Source: Lachnospiraceae bacterium
GTDB lineage: Bacteria > Bacillota > Clostridia > Lachnospirales > Lachnospiraceae
NCBI GenBank assembly: GCA_017469935.1
Contig: JAFUFL010000073.1
Span: 1 to 64,000 of the forward strand
DNA length: 64,000 bases
Direction: 5' to 3'
The position numbers were made by a program, and so were the translations under genes. Below the pieces are notes generated by a model. That model searched no databases. It worked only from the letters and a program-made list of their open reading frames with translations, and was not told the origin of the DNA. Each line of letters begins with the position of its first letter. Positions within the stretch are counted from its first letter, which is position 1. Below, piece after piece: positions 26,222 to 35,253 of this stretch.

Positions 26222-27714
26222 AAGCAATGAATTTGTATCTTCTGACCAGGGCGGAAGAGGAGAGAAACTTTTCCCTGCTGGCCGCGGAACTCTCGGGAGA
26301 TAGGCGGCACAAGCACTACAGCCGTCATGAGGTGCTCTCGCTCTGCTCCCTTGTAGAAGGGCTCATTCCCTGCCTGCGGGAGAGGTCCGGTCCCGACGGC
26401 GGGTGGATCTCTTATCTGGACGGCTTTTATCTCTCCTATACGATCGCCCATATCTCCAAGGAGTTTGACCTGCTCAAGATCTCGGAAGACGGCAAATGCG
26501 TTCTCAACATAGAGCTTAAGAGCGAGGCAATCGAGGAGGACAGGATCAGCAGGCAGCTGAGCCAGAACAGATATTATCTGACGCATATTTCCACGACTAT
26601 TTACTCCTATACCTATGTAATGGAGACAAATACGCTCTATAACCTCAACGAAAAGGGGTATATGCGCGCCTGCGGGATGGAAGAACTGGCGGAGCTGCTC
26701 AGCAGACCGGCTTTCGAGCGCTTTGTGGAGAAGGACCTGGAGCAGCTCTTCAAGGCGTCGGACTACCTGATCTCGCCGGTGGACGCTCCCTCCAAATTCC
26801 TGCAGGGAAGCTATTTTCTCACCAACCAGCAGTTTGAATTCAAGAAAAGGATCCTGGAACTGCTCCGGGAGGAAGAAGAGGACAGGCCTCCCCTGATCGC
26901 GGTATCCGGCAGTGCCGGAACGGGCAAAACGCTGCTTTTGTTTGACCTTGCGCTGGAGCTGTCCAGGAAGAAGAAGGTACTGATCCTTCTGGGAGGAAAA
27001 CTGCAGGACGGACACAGGATCCTCGATGAGCGCCTCAAGAAAGTGTGGATCCGCAGAGCGGAGGAGGACTACAGTGACCAGAAATGGTCCTGCATCCTGG
27101 TCGATGAGGCAAACCGGATGCCGGCAGAATCCCTGGAGCGGCTGCTGGACTACGCGGAGTCGGAAGAAACTCCCTGCATTCTGGCTTTTGACCCGCGGCG
27201 CGTCAAGGAACCGGAGGACAAGGACAACGAGATCCGCCGCAGGATCAGGGAATTTAAGCCGCTCGTACTGTCGTTTACCGGCAATATCCGGATCAACCGG
27301 CCCATTTACGCGTTCCTGCGCGGCCTGTTCAACAAAAAGGAGAACACCGCATCGGCGGATTTTGGCTGCATCGACGTTCTCTATGCCGGGGACAGGGAAT
27401 CAGCCGGCTGTATTTTGGACTATTACGCGGAAAAAGGATACCACAGGATCCTGCTTCCGGGCGGATGCGGCGAAAAAAGAGAGGGACTGGGGGAAGACGA
27501 CATCGTCGGCCTTGAGATCGAAAAGGTGGCGGTCGTATTAGATGACAGGTTTTATTATGACGAGGAGCAGCACCTCAAGGCCCGGGGAGATTCGGGAGAG
27601 GAAGCGCTGACGCTTCTGTACGAGGGAATCTCCAGGACCCGGGAGATGCTGTGCGTGGTCGTTATGGGGAGCGAGGAACTGCTGTCGGAGATCATGGAGA
27701 TCAAAAACCGGTGA
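26218..27714 (+). CDS. predicted PD-(D/E)XK nuclease fused to an SF1-like helicase (DUF2075-like)
   Basis: A 498-residue protein. The N-terminal 190 residues contain KEFDLLKISEDGKCVLNIELK, where Asp84, Glu99 and Lys101 have the D...ExK spacing of PD-(D/E)XK nucleases. A P-loop ATPase follows, with Walker A GSAGTGKT at 231-238, Walker B ILVDEANR at 293-300, and a helicase-type motif VI near the C-terminus (LLYEGISRTREMLCVVV). The pattern resembles NERD- or DUF2075-type nuclease-helicases linked to DNA or RNA processing or defence. It is translationally coupled to nudC. Function is not known. Confidence 0.75.
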   Translation: MKAMNLYLLTRAEEERNFSLLAAELSGDRRHKHYSRHEVLSLCSLVEGLIPCLRERSGPDGGWISYLDGFYLSYTIAHISKEFDLLKISEDGKCVLNIELKSEAIEEDRISRQLSQNRYYLTHISTTIYSYTYVMETNTLYNLNEKGYMRACGMEELAELLSRPAFERFVEKDLEQLFKASDYLISPVDAPSKFLQGSYFLTNQQFEFKKRILELLREEEEDRPPLIAVSGSAGTGKTLLLFDLALELSRKKKVLILLGGKLQDGHRILDERLKKVWIRRAEEDYSDQKWSCILVDEANRMPAESLERLLDYAESEETPCILAFDPRRVKEPEDKDNEIRRRIREFKPLVLSFTGNIRINRPIYAFLRGLFNKKENTASADFGCIDVLYAGDRESAGCILDYYAEKGYHRILLPGGCGEKREGLGEDDIVGLEIEKVAVVLDDRFYYDEEQHLKARGDSGEEALTLLYEGISRTREMLCVVVMGSEELLSEIMEIKNR

Positions 27715-27729
27715 CTAACAAGTTTAGAC

Positions 27730-29592
27730 ATGGAGTATATATTGCATAAAAGAGAGAAAAAGCGGGGATTTGAGAACTCCCTGTCCCTCATTGCCTATTT
27801 TCTGAGAGGGAGCGCGGGGTTCTTCCTGCTGAGCATGGTCTTTGCCGCGCTCGTGTCCTTTCTGGACATGATCCTGCCGGCAATGATCAGTTTTACCGTA
27901 GATAGTGTGATCGCAGATAAGGCGCCGGATCTTCCGGCGTCTCTTTTGGCGTGTCTTGATGCGGCAGGAGGGATCGGGCGCCTGCGCGAGAATCCGATCC
28001 TCATCGCTGCCGCCGTTATGGCCGTCGCCTTTATGGCCGCGTGCTTCCGCTTCCTCTTTCGCTATTTTAACGAGGTCGCGGCGGAGAAATTCGTAAAGCG
28101 GATGCGGGATGAGATCTATGCCAAAATATTGCGGCTTCCCTATTCCTGGTACGGCGCCAACAGCACGGGAGACATCATACAGAGATGCACCTCCGACGTG
28201 GAGACCATAAAGGTGTTTGTCTCCGAGCAGCTGACCTCCCTGATCCGGGTCATCATCCTGATCATCCTTGCGATTTATTTCATGGCCGGGATTGACACAA
28301 AGATGACGGCGGCTGCGGCGGTCTTCATACCGGTCGTGATCGGCTACTCGCTGTTTTTCTACGCCAGGATCGGCGACGCCTTTGAAAAGGCGGACGAGGA
28401 GGAGAGCCGCCTGTCGGCGATCGCACAGGAGAACCTGACCGGAGTCCGGGTCGTGCGCGCTTTCGGAAGAGAGCAGTATGAGAGGGACAGATTTGAAAAG
28501 CAGAACGAATACTACACGGGATTCTGGATCCGCCTGATCATTATTCTCACCCACAACTGGGTCACCGGCGATATCATGACGGGACTGCAGTATCTTCTCG
28601 TAAATGTCATGGGAGCGGTCTTTTGCGTCAGGGGAACCCTGACAGCCGGCCAGTTCATCGCCTTTGTCTCCTACAACAGCCTGCTGATCTGGCCCGTCCG
28701 TTCTCTGGGACGCGTCATCTCGGAGATGAGCAAAGCGGGGATCTCGGTGGAAAGGCTCCGCTATATCATGAACGCGGAAGAGGAGAAGGAGCCGGAAGAG
28801 ATGCTGACGCCCCCTATGGACGCGGATATTTCCTTCGAGCACGTCTCTTTCCGCTATGAAGGGGATGAGAAGGACGCGCTGTCCGATGTGACGTTCACGG
28901 CCAAAGCCGGCACGACCGTCGGAATCCTGGGCGGGACGGGATCGGGCAAGTCGACGCTCATGTACCTGCTCGAAAAGCTGTATCCGCTGGGAGAAGGGCA
29001 GGGCCGGATCCTGGTCGGCGATGTGGACCTTTCGAAGATCAGCACTTCCTATGTGCGCTCCCGGATCGGCATGGTCCTGCAGGAGCCGCACCTGTTCTCG
29101 CGCTCCATCGCGGAAAACATCGCGATCACTTCCGACGAGCTCGGGGAAGAAGAGGTGCGCCGGGCGAGCACGGCGGCGGACCTCACGGAGACGGTGGACA
29201 GATTCCCCTCGGGTTTTGACACCTTCGTGGGCGAGCGCGGCGTCACACTTTCCGGCGGCCAGAAGCAGAGGACCGCCATTGCCCAGATGCTGATCCGGAA
29301 GTGCCCCGTCATGATCTTTGACGATTCCCTCTCGGCAGTGGACTCCGAGACAGACGCCCGCATTCGGGCGGCCCTCTTGCGGGAGACCGCCGGCGCGACG
29401 GTCTTTCTGATCTCTCACAGGATCACGACGATCATGGACGCGGACCAGATCATCGTCATGGAGAGAGGGCGCATAACGCAGAAGGGAACCCACGAGGAGC
29501 TTAGGGCCGTACCCGGCTTATACAGGGAGATCTGCGACCTGCAGCTCCCCGGCGGTCAGCGAAAAGAGAGGAAGGAGGATGGCAATGAATAA
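27730..29592 (+). CDS. ABC exporter half-transporter, degenerate-site subunit
   Basis: A 620-residue half-transporter: six membrane segments over about residues 20-330, then a nucleotide-binding domain with Walker A GGTGSGKST near residue 400 and signature LSGGQKQR. In its Walker B, MIFDDSLSAVD near residue 528, Asp replaces the catalytic Glu. This substitution marks the degenerate-site partner of heterodimeric type IV exporters such as BmrC or TM287. ATG 27730 has a weak ribosome-binding site; a TTG at 27742 after GGAG is an alternative. It overlaps the next gene by 8 bp. Exported substrate unknown; multidrug or peptide export is typical. Confidence 0.9.
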   Translation: MEYILHKREKKRGFENSLSLIAYFLRGSAGFFLLSMVFAALVSFLDMILPAMISFTVDSVIADKAPDLPASLLACLDAAGGIGRLRENPILIAAAVMAVAFMAACFRFLFRYFNEVAAEKFVKRMRDEIYAKILRLPYSWYGANSTGDIIQRCTSDVETIKVFVSEQLTSLIRVIILIILAIYFMAGIDTKMTAAAAVFIPVVIGYSLFFYARIGDAFEKADEEESRLSAIAQENLTGVRVVRAFGREQYERDRFEKQNEYYTGFWIRLIIILTHNWVTGDIMTGLQYLLVNVMGAVFCVRGTLTAGQFIAFVSYNSLLIWPVRSLGRVISEMSKAGISVERLRYIMNAEEEKEPEEMLTPPMDADISFEHVSFRYEGDEKDALSDVTFTAKAGTTVGILGGTGSGKSTLMYLLEKLYPLGEGQGRILVGDVDLSKISTSYVRSRIGMVLQEPHLFSRSIAENIAITSDELGEEEVRRASTAADLTETVDRFPSGFDTFVGERGVTLSGGQKQRTAIAQMLIRKCPVMIFDDSLSAVDSETDARIRAALLRETAGATVFLISHRITTIMDADQIIVMERGRITQKGTHEELRAVPGLYREICDLQLPGGQRKERKEDGNE

Positions 29593-31390
29593 AGAAAAGA
29601 AAACATCCTCCCTGCCTCTTTTCGGGCTCCCCAGACTCCTCCCGCTCTTAAAGCCCTATCGGGTCAGGATGATCCGGATGATCGCGCTGGGACTGGTCTG
29701 CAGCGTGATCGACGTGTGCTATCCGCTTTTCAACCGGTACGCGCTGGATCACTTCGCGGGGGAGGGCACCCTGGAAGGGCTTCCCGCCTTTATCCTGCTG
29801 TACCTTGCCGTTCTGGCCTTCCAGTCCCTGGTCAACAATAAGTCGATGAAAGACGCCGGGATCGTGGAGATGCACGTGGACAGGGACCTGAGAAATCTCG
29901 CCTTCTCGCACCTGCAGACGCTGTCCTTTTCCTATTTCAACAGAAACAGCGTGGGCTATATTCACGCCAGAGTGATGAGCGACACCGGCAAGATCGGAGA
30001 GATGGTCTCCTGGAGAATGATGGACTGCATCTGGAACGGCTCCTACATACTGTTCGCGGTAGCCGTCATGCTCTTTACCGAGCCCGTACTCGCGGCCCGG
30101 ATGATCGCCCTGCTGGCGGTCTGCACCCTGGCGGTCAGTATTTTCCAGAAGAAACTGATAGCTGTTAACCGAAGGATCCGCGAGATCAATTCCAGGATCA
30201 CGGGAAACTTCAACGAGGGGATCACCGGGGCCAGATCCGTGAAAATTCTCGGCATCGAGGAAATCATGCAGAAAGAGTTCGAGTCCGACACGGAGAAGAT
30301 GCGCGCCCAGTCCGTCCGGGCCGTAAAGCACTCGGCGATGCTCATCAGCACGGTCACGCTGATGTCCTCCTTCGCCCTGGCGCTGGTCCTGTGGCAGGGC
30401 GGCATGATGACCCGGGCCGGCCTCATGAAGATCGGAACGCTGTCCGTTTTCCTCTCTTACGCGGTCGGCATGATGGAACCTCTGCAGTTCATCATCCAGA
30501 ATGTATCCGCTTTTATAGGGATCCAGGCCAACATCGAGCGATTTACGGACCTTCTGGCGGAGCCCTCGGATGTGACGGACACCCCGGAGGTCATCGTGCG
30601 CTACGGAGACGGTTTCCATCCCCGCTATGAAAACTGGGAAGAGATTAAGGGAGACATTGAATTTGAAGACGTGACGTTCCGCTATCCGGACGGGGAAGAA
30701 AATGTGCTGGAGCATTTCAGCCTCAAGGTGCACAGCGGCCAAAATATTGCCATCGTGGGAGAGACGGGCGCCGGGAAATCCACCCTGGTCAACCTGGTGT
30801 GCCGCTTCTATGAGCCCACAAAAGGGCGGATCCTGATCGACGGAAGGGACTGCAGGGAGCGGTCCCAGCTCTGGCTCCACAGGAACCTTGGCTATGTGCT
30901 GCAGACGCCTTATCTCTTTTCGGGAACAGTGCGGGAAAACCTGCGGTACGGAAAGCCGGAGGCGACGGACGAACAGATCATGGAAGCGCTCAGAATGGTC
31001 AGCGCGGAAGGAATCGTGGCGCGCCTTGGCGGGCTGGACAGCGATGTGGGGGAGGGCGGAAGCGGCCTCTCCACAGGCGAAAAGCAGCTTCTCTCTTTTG
31101 CCAGGGCACTGCTTGCGGACCCCAGGCTCCTGATCCTGGACGAGGCCACTTCCTCCATTGACACCCTGACGGAGACGGCAATACAGAAAGCTATCTCCGT
31201 GGTTACCAGGAACAGGACTTCCTTCGTGATCGCACACAGACTTTCGACGATCGTCAGCGCGGACCTGATCCTGGTGGTCAGAGACGGAAAGATAACGGAG
31301 AGAGGGACGCACAGCGAGCTGATGGCGAGAAAAGGGTATTACTATTCGCTGTACACGATGCAGTATTTGAAGGAGATACCTGCACTGTAG
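29585..31390 (+). CDS. ABC exporter half-transporter, catalytic subunit
   Basis: Partner of the preceding gene, 601 residues from ATG 29585 (GGAGG is 7 nt upstream; the ATG at 29579 is too close to it). Six membrane segments lie in residues 20-320. The ATPase has Walker A GETGAGKST near residue 390, a Walker B with intact Glu (LILDEATSSID), and a deviating signature LSTGEKQ. Combined with the partner's LSGGQ, the pair forms one consensus and one degenerate ATP site, as expected for a heterodimer. The stop codon lies only 7 bp from the end of the convergent PHP gene. Confidence 0.92.
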   Translation: MNKEKKTSSLPLFGLPRLLPLLKPYRVRMIRMIALGLVCSVIDVCYPLFNRYALDHFAGEGTLEGLPAFILLYLAVLAFQSLVNNKSMKDAGIVEMHVDRDLRNLAFSHLQTLSFSYFNRNSVGYIHARVMSDTGKIGEMVSWRMMDCIWNGSYILFAVAVMLFTEPVLAARMIALLAVCTLAVSIFQKKLIAVNRRIREINSRITGNFNEGITGARSVKILGIEEIMQKEFESDTEKMRAQSVRAVKHSAMLISTVTLMSSFALALVLWQGGMMTRAGLMKIGTLSVFLSYAVGMMEPLQFIIQNVSAFIGIQANIERFTDLLAEPSDVTDTPEVIVRYGDGFHPRYENWEEIKGDIEFEDVTFRYPDGEENVLEHFSLKVHSGQNIAIVGETGAGKSTLVNLVCRFYEPTKGRILIDGRDCRERSQLWLHRNLGYVLQTPYLFSGTVRENLRYGKPEATDEQIMEALRMVSAEGIVARLGGLDSDVGEGGSGLSTGEKQLLSFARALLADPRLLILDEATSSIDTLTETAIQKAISVVTRNRTSFVIAHRLSTIVSADLILVVRDGKITERGTHSELMARKGYYYSLYTMQYLKEIPAL

Positions 31391-31397
31391 CTTCTCA

Positions 31398-32300
31398 CTA
31401 CAGGCGCAGCTGCATCGCTTTCTCGCGAAGAGGCGGCAGCAGGATATCCGGCACATACAGATGGCCGTATCCGGTGCCGAGATCGAGGTTTTTCTTGTTT
31501 TCGCCGTGGAAATCGCTTCCTCCGCTGGGAAGAAGATCGTAATCTCTTGCGATCTTCATAAGCGCCTGAGTGTCGGCGGGCTTGTAGGAAGAATAGTAGA
31601 CCTCGATTCCGATCAGTCCCTCCTCCTTCAGGGAAGAGACAAGCACGCGCAGCTCCCGGTCCCCCAGTTTGTACTGCAGGGGATGCGCCAGGACCGGAAC
31701 ACTGCCAAAAGAGAGAAGGTAGCGGACAGCGTCGGCGGGCGTGATTTTATCCCTGGGTACATAGTAGGGGCAGTCGTCCCCGATCAGCCTCCGGAAGGCT
31801 TCGTCTATGGAAGAGATCAGCCCTTGACTGAGCAGGTAGCGCGCGAAATGAGGGCGCGTCAGGACGGTGTCGGGAAAGGCATTCTCCAGGTCCTCATAGG
31901 AAACCGGATATCCGCCTTCGGTCAGAAGGCGGCACATTTTCTTATTGCGGTAGATCCTGGAGTGGGAATACTCCTCAAGCCTCTCCGCGAACTCTTTGTT
32001 TTTGTAGTTCGCGAAAAGACCGACGACGTGAACGCTCGTCCCGTTGTATTCGGTGGAGAGCTCTACGCCCGGGATCACTTCCGGCACGGAGCCGGAATCG
32101 GGGAGAGAACCGCTGCCGGACTCACTTTCCCGCCGCAGGTCGGCGGCGGCCTGCACGGCCTCTTCAACGCCGTCTACCGTGTCGTGATCCGTGAGCGCGA
32201 TCGCGGCAAGACCTTTTCGCGCCGCATAGCGCACCAGTTGCGTCGGCGTGTAAGTGCCGTCCGATTTGGTGGAATGTGTGTGAAGATCGATTGGATGCAT
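31398..32300 (-). CDS. PHP domain phosphoesterase (RNase AM / nucleoside-bisphosphatase-like)
   Basis: A 300-residue metal-dependent phosphoesterase. The PHP motifs are visible: DLHTHSTKSDGTYTP at the start, LTDHDTVDGVEEA near residues 37-49, PGVELSTEY, and GGSDFHGENKK near the C-terminus. The family includes 3',5'-nucleoside bisphosphate phosphatase and 5'-3' exonucleases acting on short RNA ends. A Ser/Gly/Pro-rich insert sits near residues 55-75. It is convergent with the ABC exporter and shares no operon with it; the ABC-F gene upstream on the same strand ends about 113 bp away. Confidence 0.88.
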   Translation of the reverse strand: MHPIDLHTHSTKSDGTYTPTQLVRYAARKGLAAIALTDHDTVDGVEEAVQAAADLRRESESGSGSLPDSGSVPEVIPGVELSTEYNGTSVHVVGLFANYKNKEFAERLEEYSHSRIYRNKKMCRLLTEGGYPVSYEDLENAFPDTVLTRPHFARYLLSQGLISSIDEAFRRLIGDDCPYYVPRDKITPADAVRYLLSFGSVPVLAHPLQYKLGDRELRVLVSSLKEEGLIGIEVYYSSYKPADTQALMKIARDYDLLPSGGSDFHGENKKNLDLGTGYGHLYVPDILLPPLREKAMQLRL

Positions 32301-32359
32301 GGACAGGTTCCTCCGTTAGGTGTAAATTATGCAGAAAGTTTCTCTTTCGGATAAACGAC

Positions 32360-32389
32360 AGCCGGCCGTTTTGAGTAAAACGGCCGGCT
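32360..32389 (-). terminator. terminator hairpin after the YbiT-like ABC-F gene
   Basis: AGCCGGCCGTTTT (32360-32372) pairs with AAAACGGCCGGCT (32377-32389), a perfect 13-bp stem. On the minus strand the following sequence has only a weak T-run, so termination may be partial. Confidence 0.65.
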
Positions 32390-32413
32390 GAAACTGTATC
32401 TGCCGATAGCAAG

Positions 32414-34051
32414 TCAGTTGCTGTCTTCTTCGCGGACCGCCTCGTAGACGGTTCTCTTTCTGGCTTCCGCGTTGTTCTCCAGATAATCGTCGTAAGTGGT
32501 GACCTTATCGATCATGCTGCCGTCGGGCAGGATCTCGATGATCCTGTTTGCGGTTGTCTGGATGACCTGGTGGTCACGGCAGGCGATCAGGATCACGCCG
32601 GGGAATTTGATCAGTCCTTCGTTGAGCGCGGAGATGGACTCCATGTCCAGATGGTTGGTGGGCTCGTCGAAGACCAGGCAGTTGGCGCCGCTGATCATCA
32701 TCTTGGAGAGCTGGCAGCGGACCTTTTCTCCTCCGGAGAGGACTCCGATCTTCTTTACGCCGTCATCTCCGGCGAAGAGCATTCTTCCCAGGAACCCTCT
32801 GACATAAGTGACGTCCTTGATGGGAGAGTAGCCGGTCAGCCATTCGGTGATGGTCAGATCGCCCTTGAACTCCTTGGAGTTGTCTTTCTCGAAGTAAGCC
32901 TGGGATGTGGTGACGCCCCATTTGTAAGTTCCCTCATCGGGCTCCATTTTTCCCATCAGAATCTCAAACAGCGTCGTCTTGGCCAGCTCCTGGCTTCCGA
33001 CAAAGGCGATCTTATCGTCGTGGCCGACGACAAAGGACACATTGTCCAGCACTTTTACGCCGTTGATGGTCTTGCTGATCCCGCTGACCGTGAGCACTTC
33101 GTTTCCGATCTCTCTGTCCGGGCGGAAATCGATGTAAGGATATTTGCGGCTGGAGGGCTTGATCTCATCGAGCTGGATCTTCTCAAGAGCGCGCTTGCGG
33201 CTCGTCGCCTGCTTGGACTTGGAAGCGTTCGCGGAGAAGCGGGAGATGAATTCCTTCAGTTCCTTGATCTTCTCCTCTTTCTTCTTGTTGGCTTCCTTCA
33301 TCTGACGGATCAGAAGGCGGGAGGACTCATACCAGAAATCGTAGTTTCCGGCAAAGAGCGTGATCTTTCCGTAGTCGATATCCGCGATATAGGTGCAGAC
33401 CTTATTGAGGAAATAGCGGTCGTGGGAGACGACGATGACGGTGTTGGGAAAATTGATTAAAAATTCCTCCAGCCACGCGATCGCGTCCAGATCCAGGTGG
33501 TTTGTGGGCTCGTCCAGGAGCAGGATATCGGGATTTCCGAAGAGCGCCCTGGCAAGAAGCACCTTGACCTTCTGCGCACCGGTCAGCTCCCGCATCAGGT
33601 AGCTGTGAAGATCCGTCTCGATGCCGAGACCGTTGAGGAGAGTTTCCGCGTCCGATTCCGCTTCCCAGCCGTTCATCTCGGCGAATTCGGTCTCGAGCTC
33701 GCTGGCCTTGATTCCGTCTTCGTCGGAAAAATCCTCTTTCATATAGAGCGCGTCCTTCTCCTTCATGATCTCAAAGAGACGGGGATTGCCCTGAATGACA
33801 GTATCGAGAACAACCTGGTTGTCGTATTTATTCTGGTCCTGTTCCAGAAAGGAAAGTCTCTGTCCCGGAGTGATCGACACATTTCCGCCCGTTGTGTCCA
33901 GCTGGCCGCTGAGGATCCTGAGAAATGTGGATTTGCCGGCGCCGTTGGCACCGATGATCCCGTAGCAGTTACCTTCCGTAAATTTGATGTTGACATCCTC
34001 AAACAGAGCTTTTTTGCCGAGTCTGAGAGTGACATTGTTTGCTGCGATCAT
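32414..34051 (-). CDS. ABC-F family ATPase (YbiT-like)
   Basis: A second tandem ABC-F ATPase, 545 residues from MIAANNVTLRLGKKALFED, with GGAGG 6 nt before the start. Walker A motifs are GANGAGKST and GSQELAKTT (the second is degenerate: the usual GxxGxGK is lost). The first signature is LTGAQKVKV, as in YbiT-type proteins, and the second is LSGGEKVRC. Walker B motifs are LLLDEPTNHLD and LVFDEPTNHLD. The linker is Lys/Arg-rich. It probably binds the ribosome near the E site during translation elongation. The altered second Walker A could reduce ATP turnover in that half. Confidence 0.92.
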   Translation of the reverse strand: MIAANNVTLRLGKKALFEDVNIKFTEGNCYGIIGANGAGKSTFLRILSGQLDTTGGNVSITPGQRLSFLEQDQNKYDNQVVLDTVIQGNPRLFEIMKEKDALYMKEDFSDEDGIKASELETEFAEMNGWEAESDAETLLNGLGIETDLHSYLMRELTGAQKVKVLLARALFGNPDILLLDEPTNHLDLDAIAWLEEFLINFPNTVIVVSHDRYFLNKVCTYIADIDYGKITLFAGNYDFWYESSRLLIRQMKEANKKKEEKIKELKEFISRFSANASKSKQATSRKRALEKIQLDEIKPSSRKYPYIDFRPDREIGNEVLTVSGISKTINGVKVLDNVSFVVGHDDKIAFVGSQELAKTTLFEILMGKMEPDEGTYKWGVTTSQAYFEKDNSKEFKGDLTITEWLTGYSPIKDVTYVRGFLGRMLFAGDDGVKKIGVLSGGEKVRCQLSKMMISGANCLVFDEPTNHLDMESISALNEGLIKFPGVILIACRDHQVIQTTANRIIEILPDGSMIDKVTTYDDYLENNAEARKRTVYEAVREEDSN

Positions 34052-34102
34052 GTAGCCTCCTTTTTTCCATAACAAAAACGCAGACATAAATCTGCTTTTA
34101 TA

Positions 34103-34131
34103 ATAATAACTAAGCGGCGCCGTGTAGGCAA
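34103..34131 (-). promoter_or_regulatory. promoter of the YbiT-like gene
   Basis: On the minus strand TTGCCT (34126-34131) and TATTAT (34103-34108) are 17 bp apart. A small hairpin GCAGA/TCTGC followed by GTTTTTG lies in the leader at about 34074-34095. The rest of the 218-bp gap is AT-rich, and no firm promoter for the divergent gene could be fixed. Confidence 0.5.
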
Positions 34132-34269
34132 GCGATGCTTTTCATAAAAATAAATATTTACCGTTTCAAGTTTCAATAAATGTGCACAGATGATTGACGA
34201 ATAAGAATAGTATTTTAGTAGAAATAGTGTTAAACTGTCTATTATAAAAGGACAGCGGAAGAGGATTGC

Positions 34270-35115
34270 ATGAAGAACAGATTTGCCAATGTACTGACGG
34301 CATCCGCATGGCTGACCGGACTGTATTTTTTGGCCGTGATGCCCAGGATGTCGGGAAGGCCCGACCCCAAGCCGTTTCGGGCGGCCGCACTATTTGCACA
34401 CAGAGGGCTGCACGATAACAATTCCGACGCCCCGGAAAACTCGATGCCCGCATTCAGAAAAGCGGTGGAGAAGGGATACGGGATCGAGCTCGACGTCCAG
34501 CTGACGGCGGACTCCGTTCCGGTCATTTTTCATGACCTGGACCTGGAGAGAGCCTGCGGCGTCCCCGGGCTCGTAAGGGAGCACACTTTCGAAGAGCTGA
34601 AGAAACTGAGACTTTTCGGAAGCGAAGAGAAGATCCCGGCTCTTAAGGACTTTCTGGAGATGGTTAAAGGGAGAGTCCCGCTGATTGTCGAGTACAAATC
34701 CGAGGACACCGACCTGACGCTGTGCAGGGTCATCGCGCCGATGCTGCGGCAGTACAAGGGGCTCTACTGCATAGAGTCCTTCAACCCTCTGGTCCTAATC
34801 TGGTACCGGATCCACGATCCGAAGGTGATGAGAGGACAGCTCGCGGACGGTTTTATTCATATTCCGAAATACAGGACGCTGAGCAAGGCGCCGCTGACCG
34901 TGCCGGTTCAGTTTCTTCTTCCCAACTTCTTGTCAAAACCTGACTTTATCGCATACAATCATGAGTATGAAGGAAATATCTCCAGGAGGATCTGCCGGTA
35001 TCTTTACAAGGCAAAATCCGCCGCCTGGACGATCCGGAGTCAGAGGGAGCTGGAAAACGCGAAGCCGTCTTTTGATGTCTTTATCTTTGACAGCTTTATT
35101 CCCAAACTGCCGTGA
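34270..35115 (+). CDS. glycerophosphodiester phosphodiesterase
   Basis: Hydrolyses glycerophosphodiesters to glycerol-3-phosphate and alcohol. The 281-residue protein starts with a hydrophobic segment (VLTASAWLTGLYFLAVM), likely a membrane anchor or uncleaved signal. The GDPD active-site motifs follow: FAHRGLHDNNSDAPENSMPAF near residues 43-63, ELDVQLTADSVPVIFHD near 75-91, and PLIVEYKSED. It lies alone between the divergent ABC-F gene and ppdK. It could work in phospholipid recycling at the membrane surface. Confidence 0.9.
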   Translation: MKNRFANVLTASAWLTGLYFLAVMPRMSGRPDPKPFRAAALFAHRGLHDNNSDAPENSMPAFRKAVEKGYGIELDVQLTADSVPVIFHDLDLERACGVPGLVREHTFEELKKLRLFGSEEKIPALKDFLEMVKGRVPLIVEYKSEDTDLTLCRVIAPMLRQYKGLYCIESFNPLVLIWYRIHDPKVMRGQLADGFIHIPKYRTLSKAPLTVPVQFLLPNFLSKPDFIAYNHEYEGNISRRICRYLYKAKSAAWTIRSQRELENAKPSFDVFIFDSFIPKLP

Positions 35116-35253
35116 AGACGGCTATGGCCGAAGGCCGATGGGACTTCATACCCGCCGCCGCAGCGATGCGGCCCAGGCATGGGGTCTTTTGGCATTTCAT
35201 CTTTTACTATGTTAACAGCTCTTTTAAGAGTTGAATATTAAGGAGGTACATGA

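Noticed and set aside
31385..31403. Inverted repeat CTGTAG/CTACAG at the convergent ends of the exporter and PHP genes as a terminator
   Set aside because: Only 6 bp long with no T-run; it contains both TAG stop codons, so the symmetry may simply follow from them.
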